From: Prostheceraeus crozeri
Lineage: Eukaryota > Platyhelminthes > Polycladida > Euryleptidae
Assembly (NCBI GenBank): GCA_907163375.1
Contig: CAJQUW010005267.1
Location: 620,001-684,000, forward strand
Reading direction: 5' to 3'
DNA: 64,000 nucleotides
Part shown: piece after piece, positions 8,327 through 22,482 of the stretch
Layout of the letters: each line of letters opens with the position of its first letter
Numbering within the stretch: position 1 is the first letter of the stretch
Translations under genes and position numbers: made by a program
Notes under the pieces: generated by a model
The model's input: only the letters and a program-made list of their open reading frames with translations
What the model was told of the DNA's origin: nothing
Databases searched by the model: none

Positions 8327-11300
8327 TAAGTATCTGACAAGACAGGTGGCATGCCGCTTTCCGCTCGTTCACATCACCTCTGAGATAAAGCGAGTCGACT
8401 ATGCCAATCGTCACTACTTGAACTGGAATGGACTCTACTTACTGTCTATCTCAATGAAACGTGCGGTAAAGATATACTTTAGTAAATACCTAGTGAAGCC
8501 ATGAAAATCCAAGCGTATTACGTAGATCTTTCGTTCACTTGCCTTTGCTTGCATTCTGCTGATGAAGGTCTCCACTGATGTCAGAGTGCCCATTTCCAAC
8601 CCTACCACACTTTTCTCGTGATGCATTGCAATCATTCTCCACACAGAAATTGTCTTCGGTTTCTTCTCTATTCAAATCGCAATAATCTTGAGGTCTTCCA
8701 CCTGTGTGGGATATGAAGAAGCTTGAGCAGTGATGTTATGTAGATGGACATGCAAAATTCCAGTTTAGAGTTTGTCTCAGTGCTGGGAAGCCCTTATGAA
8801 ATTAAATGGTAATGTTGGAAGTGAAGTTGAGGTTGCCTTCTCATGGTGAGAAAGTAGGTTAGAGTTTATGCGCCTTCTTGCATCATCCATGGTTTTGTCA
8901 AAGAGAAAATTATGTTAAAATAGCGTAAATCCTTTTCCGATCCCTTCAAAAGTATGATCGCTGCCTGTTGCATTTATCTAAGTATCTGACAAGACAGGTG
9001 GCATGCCGCTTTCCGCTGGTTTACATAACGTCTGAGATTAAGAGAGTGGACTGTGCCAATCGTCACTACTTGAACTCGAATGGACTCTACTTACTGTCTA
9101 TCTCAATGAAACGTGCGGTAAAGATATACTTTAGTAAATACCTAGTGAAGCCATGTAAAAAATCCAAGCGTATTACGTAGATCTTTCGTTCACTTGCCTT
9201 TGCTTGCATTCTGCTGATGAAGGTCTCCACTGATGTCAGAGTGCCCATTTCCAACCCTACCACACTTTTCTCGTGATGCATTGCAATCATTCTCCACAAG
9301 GAAATTGTCTCCGGTTTCTTCTCTATTCAAATCGCAATAATCTTGAGGTCTTTTACTTTCGTCTGGGAAGCCCTTACGAAATTAAATGGTAATGTTGGAA
9401 GTGAAGTTGAGGTTGCCTTCTCTCATGGTGAGAAAGTAGGTTAGAGTTTATGCGCCTTCTTGCATCATGCATGGTTTTGTCAAAGAGAAAATTATGTTAA
9501 AATAGCGGAAATCCTTTTCCGATCCCTTCAAAAGCATGATCGCTGCCTGTTGCATTTATCTAAGTATCTGACAAGACAGGTGGCATGCCGTTTTCCGCTG
9601 GTTCACATCACCTCTGAGATAAAGCGAGTCGACTATGCCAATCGTCACTACTTGAACTGGAATGGACTCTACTTACTGTCTATCTCAATGAAACGTGCGG
9701 TAAAGATATACTTTAGTAAATACCTAGTGAAGCCATGTAAAAAATCCAAGCGTATTACGTAGATCTTTCGTTCACTTGCCTTTGCTTGCATTCTGCTGAT
9801 GAAGGTCTCCACTGATGTCAGAGTGCCCATTTCCAACCCTACCACACTTTTCTCGTGATGCATTGCAATCATTCTCCACACAGAAATTGTCTCCGGTTTC
9901 TTCTCTATTCAAATCGCAATAATCTTGAGGTCTTCCACCTGTGTGGGATATGAAGAAGTTTGAGCAGTGATGTTATGTAGATGGACATGCAAAATTCCAG
10001 TTTAGAGTTTGTCTTGTCTCAGGGGAAGCCCTTATGAAATTAAATGGTAATGTTGGAAGTGAAGTTGAGGTTGCCTTCTCATGGTGAGAAAGTAGGTTAG
10101 AGTTTATGCGCCTTCTTGCATCATCCATGGTTTTGTCAAAGAGAAAATTATGTTAAAATAGCGGAAATCCTTTTCCGATCCCTTCAAAAGTATGATCGCT
10201 GCCTGTTGCATTTATCTAAGTATCTGACGAGACAGGTGGCATGCCGTTTTTCGCTGGTTTACATAACCTCTGAGATTAAGAGAGTCGACTATGCCAATCG
10301 TCACTACTTGAACTCGAATGGACTCTACTTACTGTCTATCTCAATGAAACGTGCGGTAAAGATATACTTTAGTAAATACCTAGTGAAGCCATGTAAAAAA
10401 TCCAAGCGTATTACGTAGATCTTTCGTTCACTTGCCTTTGCTTGCATTCTGCTGATGAAGGTCTCCACTGATGTCAAAGTGCCCATTTCCAACCCTACCA
10501 CACTTTTCTCGTGATGCATTGCAATCATTCTCCACAAGGAAATTGTCTCCGGTTTCTTCTCTATTCAAATCGCAATAATCTTGAGGTCTTCCACCTGTGT
10601 GGGATATGAAGAAGCTTGAGCAGTGATGTTATGTAGATGGACATGCAAAATTCCAGTTTAGAGTTTGTCTCAGTGCTGGGAAGCCCTTATGAAATTAAAT
10701 GGTAATGTTGGAAGTGAAGTTGAGGTTGCCTTCTCATGGTGAGAAAGTAGGTTAGAGTTTATGCGCCTTCTTGCATCATCCATGGTTTTGTCAAAGAGAA
10801 CATTATGTTAAAATAGCGGAAATCCTTTTCCGATCCCTTCTAAAGCATGATCGCTGCCTGGTTGCATTTATCTAAGTATCTGACAAGACAGGTGGCATGC
10901 CGTTTTCCGGTCGTTTAAATAACCTCTGAGATAAAGAGAGTGGACTGTGCCAATCGTCACTACTTGAACTGGAATGGACTCTACTTACTGTCTATCTCAA
11001 TGAAACGTGCGGTAAAGATGTACTTAAGTAAATACCTATTGAAGCCAGCCTAATCCAAACGCATTAGGTAGATCTTCCGTTCACTTGCCTTTACTTGCAT
11101 TCTGCTGATGAAGGTCTCCACTGATGTCAGAGTGCCCATTTCCAACCCTACCACACTTTTCTTGTGATGCATTGCAATCATTCTCCACAAGGAAATTGTC
11201 TCCGGTTTCTTCTCTATTCAAATCTCAATAATCTTGAGGTCTTTTACTTTCGTCTGGGAAGCCCTTATGAAATTAAATGGTAATGTTGGAAGTGAAGTTG

Positions 11301-14300
11301 AGGTTGCCTTTTCATGGTGAGAAAGTAGGTTAGAGTTTATGCGCCTTCTTGCATCATCCATGGTTTTGTCAAAGAGAAAATTATGTTAAAATAGCGAAAA
11401 TCCTTTTCCGATCCCTTCTAAAGCATGATCGCTGCCTGTTGCATTTATCTAAGTATCTGACAAGACAGGTGGCATGCCGTTTTCCGCTGGTTTACATCAC
11501 CTCCGAGATTAAGAGAGTGGACTGTGCCAATCGTCACTACTTGAACTCGAATGGACTCTACTTACTGTCTATCTCAATGAAACGTGCGGTAAAGATATAC
11601 TTTAGTAAATACCTAGTGAAGCCAGTAAAAAATCCAAGCGTATTACGTAGATCTTTCGTTCACTTGCCTTTGCTTGCATTCTGCTGATGAAGGTCTCCAC
11701 TGATGTCAGAGTGCCCATTTCCAACCCTACCACACTTTTCTCGTGATGCATTGCAATCATTCTCCACAAGGAAATTGTCTTCGATTTCTTCTCTATTCAA
11801 ATCGCAATAATCTTGAGGTCTTTTACTTTCGTGCTGGGAAGCCATTATGAAATTAAATGGTAATGTTGGAAGTGAAGTTGAGGTTGCCTTCTCATGGTGA
11901 GAAAGTAGGTTAGAGTTTATGCGCTTTCTTGCATCATCCATGGTTTTGTCAAAGAGAAAATTATGTTAAAATAGCGGAAATCCTTTTCCGATCCCTTCAA
12001 AAGTATGATCGCTGCCTGTTGCATTTATCTAAGTATCTGACAAGACAGGTGGCATGCCGTTTTCCGCTGGTTTACATCACCTCCGAGATTAAGAGAGTGG
12101 ACTGTGCCAATCGTCACTACTTGAACTCGAATGGACTCTACTTACTGTCTATCTCAATGAAACGTGCGGTAAAGATATACTTTAGTAAATACTTATTTAA
12201 GCCAGCCTAATCCAAACGCATTAGGTAGATCTTCCGTTCACTTGCCTTTACTTGCATTCTGCTGATGAAGGTCTCCACTGATGTCAGAGTGCCCATTTCC
12301 AACCCTACCACACTTTTCTTGTGATGCATTGCAATCATTCTCCACACAGAAATTGTCTCCGGTTTCTTCTCTATTCAAATCGCAATAATCTTGAGGTCTT
12401 TTACTTTCGTCTGGGAAGCCCTTACGAAATTAAATGGTAATGTTGGAAGTGAAGTTGAGGTTGCCTTCTCATGGTGAGAAAGTAGGTTAGAGTTTATGCG
12501 CCTTCTTGCATCATCCATGGTTTTGTCAAAGAGAAAATTATGTTAAAATAGCGGAAATCCTTTTCCGATCCCTTCAAAAGTATGATCGCTGCCTGTTGCA
12601 TTTATCTAAGTATCTGACAAGACAGATGGCATGCCGTTTTCCGCTGGTTTACATCACCTCCGAGATTAAGAGAGTGGACTGTGCCAATCGTCACTACTTG
12701 AACTCGAATGGACTCTACTTACTGTCTATCTCAATGAAACGTGCGGTAAAGATATACTTTAGTAAATACCTAGTGGAGCCATGAAACTCCAAGCGTATTA
12801 CGTAGATCTTTCGTTCACTTGCCTTTGCTTGCATTCTGCTGATGAAGGTCTCCACTGATGTCAGAGTGCCCATTTCCAACCCTACCACACTTTTCTCGTG
12901 ATGCATTGCAATCATTCTCCACACAGAAATTGTCTCCGGTTTCTTCTCTATTCAAATCGCAATAATCTTGAGGTCTTCCACCTGTGGGGGATAGAAGAAG
13001 CTGCTTGAGCGATGTTGTTATGTACATGCAAAATTCAAAGTTTACTTTCGTCTCAGTGCTGGGAAGCCCTTATGAAATTAAATGGTAATGTTGGAAGTGA
13101 AGTTGAGGTTGCCTTCTCATGGTGAGAAAGTAGGTTAGAGTTTATGCGCCTTCTTGCATCATCCATGGTTTTGTCAAAGAGAAAATTATGTTAAAATAGC
13201 GGAAATCCTTTTCCGATCCCTTCAAAAGTATGATCGCTGCCTGTTGCATTTATCTAAGTATCTGACAAGACAGGTGGCATGCCGTTTTCCGCTGGTTTAC
13301 ATCACCTCCGAGATTAAGAGAGTGGACTGTGCCAATCGTCACTACTTGAACTCGAATGGACTCTACTTACTGTCTATCTCAATGAAACGTGCGGTAAAGA
13401 TATACTTTAGTAAATACCTAGTGAAGCCATGTAAAAAATCCAAGCGTATTACGTAGATCTTTCGTTCACTTGCCTTTGCTTGCATTCTGCTGATGAAGGT
13501 CTCCACTGATGTCAGAGTGCCCATTTCCAACCCTACCACACTTTTCTCGTGATGCATTGCAATCATTCTCCACACAGAAATTGTCTCCGGTTTCTTCTCT
13601 ATTCAAATCGCAATAATCTTGAGGTCTTCCACCTGTGTGGGATATGAAGAAGCTTGAGCAGTGATGTGTATGTAGATGGACATGCCAGTTTAGATTTCGT
13701 CTCAGTGCTGGGAAGCCCTTATGAAATTAAATGGTAATGTTGGAAGTGAAGTTGAGGTTGCCTTCTCATGGTGAGAAAGTAGGTTAGAGTTTATGCGCCT
13801 TCTTGCATCATCCATGGTTTTGTCAAAGAGAACATTATGTTAAAATAGCGGAAATCCTTTTCCGATCCCTTCAAAAGTATGATCGCTGCCTGTTGCATTT
13901 ATCTAAGTATCTGACAAGACAGGTGGCATGCCGTTTTCCGCTGGTTTACATAACCTCTGAGATTAAGAGAGTGGACTGTGCCAATCGTCACTACTTGAAC
14001 TCGAATGGACTCTACTTACTGTCTATCTCAATGAAACGTGCGGTAAAGATATACTTTAGTAAATACCTAGTGAAGCCATGTAAAAAATCCAAGCGTATTA
14101 CGTAGATCTTTCGTTCACTTGCCTTTGCTTGCATTCTGCTGATGAAGGTCTCCACTGATGTCAGAGTGCCCATTTCCAACCCTACCACACTTTTCTCTTG
14201 ATGCATTGCAATCATTCTCCACAAAGAAATTGTCTTCGGTTTCTTCTCTATTCAAATCGCAATAATCTTGAGGTCTTCCACCTGTGTGGGATATGAAGAA

Positions 14301-15692
14301 GCTTGAGCAGTGATGTTATGTAGATGGACATGCAAAATTCCAGTTTAGAGTTTGTCTCAGTGCTGGGAAGCCCTTATGAAATTAAATGGTAATGTTGGAA
14401 GTGAAGTTGAGGTTGCCTTCTCATGGTGAGAAAGTAGGTTAGAGTTTATGCGCCTTCTTGCATCATCCATGGTTTTGTCAAAGAGAACATTATGTTAAAA
14501 TAGCGGAAATCCTTTTCCGATCCCTTCAAAAGTATGATCGCTGCCTGTTGCATTTATCTAAGTATCTGACAAGACAGGTGGCATGCCGTTTTCCGCTGGT
14601 TTACATAACCTCTGAGATTAAGAGAGTGGACTGTGCCAATCGTCACTACTTGAACTCGAATGGACTCTACTTACTGTCTATCTCAATGAAACGTGCGGTA
14701 AAGATATACTTTAGTAAATACCTAGTGAAGCCATGTAAAAAATCCAAGCGTATTACGTAGATCTTTCGTTCACTTGCCTTTGCTTGCATTCTGCTGATGA
14801 AGGTCTCCACTGATGTCAGAGTGCCCATTTCCAACCCTACCACACTTTTCTCGTGATGCATTGCAATCATTCTCCACACAGAAATTGTCTCCGGTTTCTT
14901 CTCTATTCAAATCGCAATAATCTTGAGGTCTTCCACCTGTGTGGGATATGAAGAAGCTTGAGCAGTGATGTTATGTAGATGGACATGCAAAATTCCAGTT
15001 TAGAGTTTGTCTCAGTGCTGGGAAGCCCTTATGAAATTAAATGGTAATGTTGGAAGTGAAGTTGAGGTTGCCTTCTCATGGTGAGAAAGTAGGTTAGAGT
15101 TTATGCGCCTTCTTGCATCATCCATGGTTTTGTCAAAGAGAAAATTATGTTAAAATAGCGGAAATCCTTTTCCGATCCCTTCAAAAGTATGATCGCTGCC
15201 TGTTGCATTTATCTAAGTATCTGACAAGACAGGTGGCATGCCGTTTTCCGGTCGTTTAAATCACCTCTGAGATAAAGAGAGTGGACTGTGCCAATCGTCA
15301 CTACTTGAACTGGAATGGACTCTACTTACTGTCTATCTCAATGAAACGTGCGGTAAAGATATACTTTAGTAAATACCTAGTGAAGCCATGTAAAAAATCC
15401 AAGCGTATTACGTAGATCTTTCGTTCACTTGCCTTTGCTTGCATTCTGCTGATGAAGGTCTCCACTGATGTCAGAGTGCCCATTTCCAACCCTACCACAC
15501 TTTTCTCGTGATGCATTGCAATCATTCTCCACAAGGAAATTGTCTCCGGTTTCTTCTCTATTCAAATCGCAATAATCTTGAGGGGTTTTACTTTCGTCTG
15601 GGAAGCCCTTATGAAATTAAATGGTAATGTTGGAAGTGAAGTTGAGGTTGCCTTCTCATGGTGAGAAAGTAGGTTAGAGTTTATGCGCCTTC
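8327..15692 (+). repeat. Left satellite block, mixed subfamilies
   Basis: A partial monomer (8327-8877) plus about eleven full ones. Eight of them (starting 8878, 10116, 11349, 11929, 12506, 13154, 13803 and 14458) carry a subfamily signature: ACTTGAACTCGAATGG with GAGATTAAGAGAGTGGACTG. The rest of the array has ACTTGAACTGGAATGG with GAGATAAAGCGAGTGG. Two monomers (10771 and 15113) share a third variant with GGTCGTTTAAAT. Spacings are irregular, with no long alternation of the two length classes. More diverse edges beside a homogeneous core are usual for satellites that evolve by unequal exchange. Confidence 0.85.
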
Positions 15693-18600
15693 TTGCATCA
15701 TCCATGGTTTTGTCAAAGAGAAAATTATGTTAAAATAGCGGAAATCCTTTTCCGATCCCTTCAAAGGCATGATCGCTGCCTGTTGCATTTATCTAAGTAT
15801 CTGACAAGACAGGTGGCATGCCGTTTTCCGCTCGTTTACATAACCTCTGAGATAAAGCGAGTGGACTATGCCAATCGTCACTACTTGAACTGGAATGGAC
15901 TCTACTTACTGTCTATCTCAATGAAACGTGCGGTAAAGATATACTTTAGTAAATACCTAGTGAAGCCATGAAAATCCAAGCGTATTACGTAGATCTTTCG
16001 TTCACTTGCCTTTGCTTGCATTCTGCTGATGAAGGTCTCCACTGATGTCAGAGTGCCCATTTCCAACCCTACCACACTTTTCTCGTGATGCATTGCAATC
16101 ATTCTCCACAAGGAAATTGTCTCCGGTTTCTTCTCTATTCAAATCGCAATAATCTTGAGGTCTTCCACCTGTGTGGGATATGAAGAAGCTTGAGCAGTGA
16201 TGTTATGTAGATGGACATGCAAAATTCCAGTTTAGAGTTTGTCTCAGTGCTGGGAAGCCCTTATGAAATTAAATGGTAATGTTGGAAGTGAAGTTGAGGT
16301 TGCCTTCTCATGGTGAGAAAGTAGGTTAGAGTTTATGCGCCTTCTTGCATCATCCATGGTTTTGTCAAAGAGAAAATTATGTTAAAATAGCGGAAATCCT
16401 TTTCCGATCCCTTCAAAGGCATGATCGCTGCCTGTTGCATTTATCTAAGTATCTGACGAGACAGGTGGCATGCCGCTTTCCGCTCGTTCACATCACCTCT
16501 GAGATAAAGCGAGTGGACTATGCCAATCGTCACTACTTGAACTGGAATGGACTCTACTTACTGTCTATCTCAATGAAACGTGCGGTAAAGATATACTTTA
16601 GTAAATACCTAGTGAAGCCATGTAAAAAATCCAAGCGTATTACGTAGATCTTTCGTTCACTTGCCTTTGCTTGCATTCTGCTGATGAAGGTCTCCACTGA
16701 TGTCAGAGTGCCCATTTCCAACCCTACCACACTTTTCTCGTGATGCATTGCAATCATTCTCCACACAGAAATTGTCTCCGGTTTCTTCTCTATTCAAATC
16801 GCAATAATCTTGAGGTCTTCCACCTGTGTGGGATCTGAAGAAGCTTGAGCAGTGATGTTATGTAGATGGACATGCAAAATTCCAGTTTAGAGTTTGTCTC
16901 AGTGCTGGGAAGCCCTTATGAAATTAAATGGTAATGTTGGAAGTGAAGTTGAGGTTGCCTTCTCATGGTGAGAAAGTAGGTTAGAGTTTATGCGCCTTCT
17001 TGCATCATCCATGGTTTTGTCAAAGAGAAAATTATGTTAAAATAGCGGAAATCCTTTTCCGATCCCTTCAAAAGCATGATCGCTGCCTGTTGCATTTATC
17101 TAAGTATCTGACGAGACAGGTGGCATGCCGCTTTCCGCTCGTTCACATCACCTCTGAGATAAAGCGAGTGGACTATGCGAATCGTCACTACTTGAACTGG
17201 AATGGACTCTACTTACTGTCTATCTCAATGAAACGTGCGGTAAAGATATACTTTAGTAAATACCTAGTGAAGCCATGTAAAAAATCCAAGCGTATTACGT
17301 AGATCTTTCGTTCACTTGCCTTTGCTTGCATTCTGCTGATGAAGGTCTCCACTGATGTCAGAGTGCCCATTTCCAACCCTACCACACTTTTCTCGTGATG
17401 CATTGCAATCATTCTCCACACAGAAATTGTCTCCGGTTTCTTCTCTATTCAAATCGCAATAATCTTGAGGTCTTCCACCTGTTGTAGATGCACATGCAAA
17501 ATTCCAGTTTAGAGTTTGTCTCAGTGCTGGGAAGCCCTTATGAAATTAAATGGTAATGTTGGAAGTGAAGTTGAGGTTGCCTTCTCATGGTGAGAAAGTA
17601 GGTTAGAGTTTATGCGCCTTCTTGCATCATCCATGGTTTTGTCAAAGAGAAAATTATGTTAAAATAGCGGAAATCCTTTTCCGATCCCTTCAAAGGCATG
17701 ATCGCTGCCTGTTGCATTTATCTAAGTATCTGACGAGACAGGTGGCATGCCGCTTTCCGCTCGTTCACATCACCTCTGAGATAAAGCGAGTGGACTATGC
17801 GAATCGTCACTACTTGAACTGGAATGGACTCTACTTACTGTCTATCTCAATGAAACGTGCGGTAAAGATGTACTTTAGTAAATACCTATTGAAGCCATGA
17901 AAATCCAAGCGTATTACGTAGATCTTTCGTTCACTTGCCTTTGCTTGCATTCTGCTGATGAAGGTCTCCACTGATGTCAGAGTGCCCATTTCCAACCCTA
18001 CCACACTTTTCTCGTGATGCATTGCAATCATTCTCCACACAGAAATTGTCTCCGGTTTCTTCTCTATTCAAATCGCAATAATCTTGAGGTCTTCCACCTG
18101 TGTGGGATCTGAAGAAGCTTGAGCAGTGATGTTATGTAGATGGACATGCAAAATTCCAGTTTAGAGTTTGTCTCAGTGCTGGGAAGCCCTTATGAAATTA
18201 AATGGTAATGTTGGAAGTGAAGTTGAGGTTGCCTTCTCATGGTGAGAAAGTAGGTTAGAGTTTATGCGCCTTCTTGCATCATCCATGGTTTTGTCAAAGA
18301 GAAAATTATGTTAAAATAGCGGAAATCCTTTTCCGATCCCTTCAAAACATGATCGCTGCCTGTTGCATTTATCTAAGTATCTGACGAGACAGGTGGCATG
18401 CCGCTTTCCGCTCGTTCACATCACCTCTGAGATAAAGCGAGTGGACTATGCGAATCGTCACTACTTGAACTGGAATGGACTCTACTTACTGTCTATCTCA
18501 ATGAAACGTGCGGTAAAGATATACTTTAGTAAATACCTAGTGAAGCCATGAAAATCCAAGCGTATTACGTAGATCTTTCGTTCACTTGCCTTTGCTTGCA

Positions 18601-21600
18601 TTCTGCTGATGAAGGTCTCCACTGATGTCAGAGTGCCCATTTCCAACCCTACCACACTTTTCTTGTGATGCATTGCAATCATTCTCCACACAGAAATTGT
18701 CTCCGGTTTCTTCTCTATTCAAATCGCAATAATCTTGAGGTCTTTTACTCGTACTTTCGTCTGGGAAGCCCTTATGAAATTAAATGGTAATGTTGGAAGT
18801 GAAGTTGAGGTTGCCTTCTCATGGTGAGAAAGTAGGTTAGAGTTTATGCGCCTTCTTGCATCATCCATGGTTTTGTCAAAGAGAAAATTATGTTAAAATA
18901 GCGGAAATCCTTTTCCGATCCCTTCAAAAGCATGATCGCTGCCTGTTGCATTTATCTAAGTATCTGACGAGACAGGTGGCATGCCGCTTTCCGCTCGTTC
19001 ACATCACCTCTGAGATAAAGCGAGTGGACTATGCCAATCGTCACTACTTGAACTGGAATGGACTCTACTTACTGTCTATCTCAATGAAACGTGCGGTAAA
19101 GATATACTTTAGTAAATACCTAGTGAAGCCATGAAAATCCAAGCGTATTACGTAGATCTTTCGTTCACTTGCCTTTGCTTGCATTCTGCTGATGAAGGTC
19201 TCCACTGATGTCAGAGTGCCCATTTCCAACCCTACCACACTTTTCTCGTGATGCATTGCAATCATTCTCCACACAGAAATTGTCTCCGGTTTCTTCTCTA
19301 TTCAAATCGCAATAATCTTGAGGTCTTTTTAGAGTTTGTCTCAGTCTGGGAAGCCCTTATGAAATTAAATGGTAATGTTGGAAGTGAAGTTGAGGTTGCC
19401 TTCTCATGGTGAGAAAGTAGGTTAGAGTTTATGCGCCTTCTTGCATCATCCATGGTTTTGTCAAAGAGAAAATTATGTTAAAATAGCGGAAATCCTTTTC
19501 CGATCCCTTCAAAACTTGATCGCTGCCTGTTGCATTTATCTAAGTATCTGACGAGACAGGTGGCATGCCGCTTTCCGCTCGTTCACATCACCTCAGAGAT
19601 AAAGCGAGTGGACTATGCCAATCGTCACTACTTGAACTGGAATGGACTCTACTTACTGTCTATCTCAATGAAACGTGCGGTAAAGATATACTTTAGTAAA
19701 TACCTAGTGAAGCCATGTAAAAAATCCAAGCGTATTACGTAGATCTTTCGTTCACTTGCCTTTGCTTGCATTCTGCTGATGAAGGTCTCCACTGATGTCA
19801 GAGTGCCCATTTCCAACCCTACCACACTTTTCTCGTGATGCATTGCAATCATTCTCCACAAGGAAATTGTCTCCGGTTTCTTCTCTATTCAAATCTCAAT
19901 AATCTTGAGGTCTTTTACTTTCGTCTGGGAAGCCCTTATGAAATTAAATGGTAATGTTGGAAGTGAAGTTGAGGTTGCCTTCTCATGGTGAGAAAGTAGG
20001 TTAGAGTTTATGCGCCTTCTTGCATCATCCATGGTTTTGTCAAAGAGAAAATTATGTTAAAATAGCGGAAATCCTTTTCCGATCCCTTCAAAAGCATGAT
20101 CGCTGCCTGTTGCATTTATCTAAGTATCTGACGAGACAGGTGGCATGCCGCTTTCCGCTCGTTCACATCACCTCTGAGATAAAGCGAGTGGACTATGCCA
20201 ATCGTCACTACTTGAACTGGAATGGACTCTACTTACTGTCTATCTCAATGAAACGTGCGGTAAAGATATACTTTAGTAAATACCTAGTGAAGCCATGTAA
20301 AAAATCCAAGCGTATTACGTAGATCTTTCGTTCACTTGCCTTTGCTTGCATTCTGCTGATGAAGGTCTCCACTGATGTCAGAGTGCCCATTTCCAACCCT
20401 ACCACACTTTTCTCGTGATGCATTGCAATCATTCTCCACAAGGAAATTGTCTCCGGTTTCTTCTCTATTCAAATCGCAATAATCTTGAGGTCTTCCACCT
20501 GTGTGGGATATGAAGAAGCTTGAGCAGTGATGTTATGTAGATGGACATGCAAAATTCCAGTTTAGAGTTTGTCTCAGTGCTGGGAAGCCCTTATGAAATT
20601 AAATGGTAATGTTGGAAGTGAAGTTGAGGTTGCCTTCTCATGGTGAGAAAGTAGGTTAGAGTTTATGCGCCTTCTTGCATCATCCATGGTTTTGTCAAAG
20701 AGAAAATTATGTTAAAATAGCGGAAATCCTTTTCCGATCCCTTCAAAGGCATGATCGCTGCCTGTTGCATTTATCTAAGTATCTGACAAGACAGGTGGCA
20801 TGCCGTTTTCCGCTCGTTTAAATCACCTCTGAGATAAAGAGAGTGGACTATGCCAATCGTCACTACTTGAACTGGAATGGACTCTACTTACTGTCTATCT
20901 CAATGAAACGTGCGGTAAAGATATACTTTAGTAAATACCTAGTGAAGCCATGAAAATCCAAGCGTATTACGTAGATCTTTCGTTCACTTGCCTTTGCTTG
21001 CATTCTGCTGATGAAGGTCTCCACTGATGTCAGAGTGCCCATTTCCAACCCTACCACACTTTTCTTGTGATGCATTGCAATCATTCTCCACAAGGAAATT
21101 GTCTCCGGTTTCTTCTCTATTCAAATCTCAATAATCTTGAGGTCTTTTACTTTCGTCTGGGAAGCCCTTATGAAATTAAATGGTAATGTTGGAAGTGAAG
21201 TTGAGGTTGCCTTCTCATGGTGAGAAAGTAGGTTAGAGTTTATGCGCCTTCTTGCATCATCCATGGTTTTGTCAAAGAGAAAATTATGTTAAAATAGCGG
21301 AAATCCTTTTCCGATCCCTTCAAAAGCATGATCGCTGCCTGTTGCATTTATCTAAGTATCTGACGAGACAGGTGGCATGCCGCTTTCCGCTCGTTCACAT
21401 CACCTCAGAGATAAAGCGAGTGGACTATGCCAATCGTCACTACTTGAACTGGAATGGACTCTACTTACTGTCTATCTCAATGAAACGTGCGGTAAAGATA
21501 TACTTTAGTAAATACCTATTGAAGCCATGTAAAAAATCCAAGTCTATTACGTAGATCTTTCGTTCACTTGCCTTTGCTTGCATTCTGCTGATGAAGGTCT

Positions 21601-22482
21601 CCACTGATGTCAGAGTGCCCATTTCCAACCCTACCACACTTTTCTCGTGATGCATTGCAATCATTCTCCACAAGGAAATTGTCTCCGGTTTCTTCTCTAT
21701 TCAAATCGCAATAATCTTGAGGTCTTCCACCTGTGTGGGATATGAAGAAGCTTGAGCAGTGATGTTATGTAGATGGACATGCAAAATTCCAGTTTAGAGT
21801 TTGTCTCAGTGCTGGGAAGCCCTTATGAAATTAAATGGTAATGTTGGAAGTGAAGTTGAGGTTGCCTTCTCATGGTGAGAAAGTAGGTTAGAGTTTATGC
21901 GCCTTCTTGCATCATCCATGGTTTTGTCAAAGAGAAAATTATGTTAAAATAGCGGAAATCCTTTTCCGATCCCTTCAAAGGCATGATCGCTGCCTGTTGC
22001 ATTTATCTAAGTATCTGACAAGACAGGTGGCATGCCGTTTTCCGCTCGTTTACATCACCTCTGAGATAAAGCGAGTGGACTATGCCAATCGTCACTACTT
22101 GAACTGGAATGGACTCTACTTACTGTCTATCTCAATGAAACGTGCGGTAAAGATATACTTTAGTAAATACCTAGTGAAGCCATGAAAATCCAAGCGTATT
22201 ACGTAGATCTTTCGTTCACTTGCCTTTGCTTGCATTCTGCTGATGAAGGTCTCCACTGATGTCAGAGTGCCCATTTCCAACCCTACCACACTTTTCTCGT
22301 GATGCATTGCAATCATTCTCCACAAGGAAATTGTCTCCGGTTTCTTCTCTATTCAAATCTCAATAATCTTGAGGTCTTTTACTTTCGTCTGGGAAGCCCT
22401 TATGAAATTAAATGGTGATGTTGGAAGTGAAGTTGAGGCTGCTTCTCATGGTGAGAAAGTAGGTTAGAGTTTATGCGCCTTC

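Noticed and set aside
7186-8504. Plus-strand frames over gag and the LTR
   Set aside because: They overlap gag antisense or the non-coding LTR, and one runs into satellite; no motifs.
22000-22060. Hammerhead ribozyme in the satellite (CTGACGA in GTATCTGACGAGACAGG)
   Set aside because: No GAAA box with an intervening stem follows at the right distance, and many monomers have CTGACAA instead.
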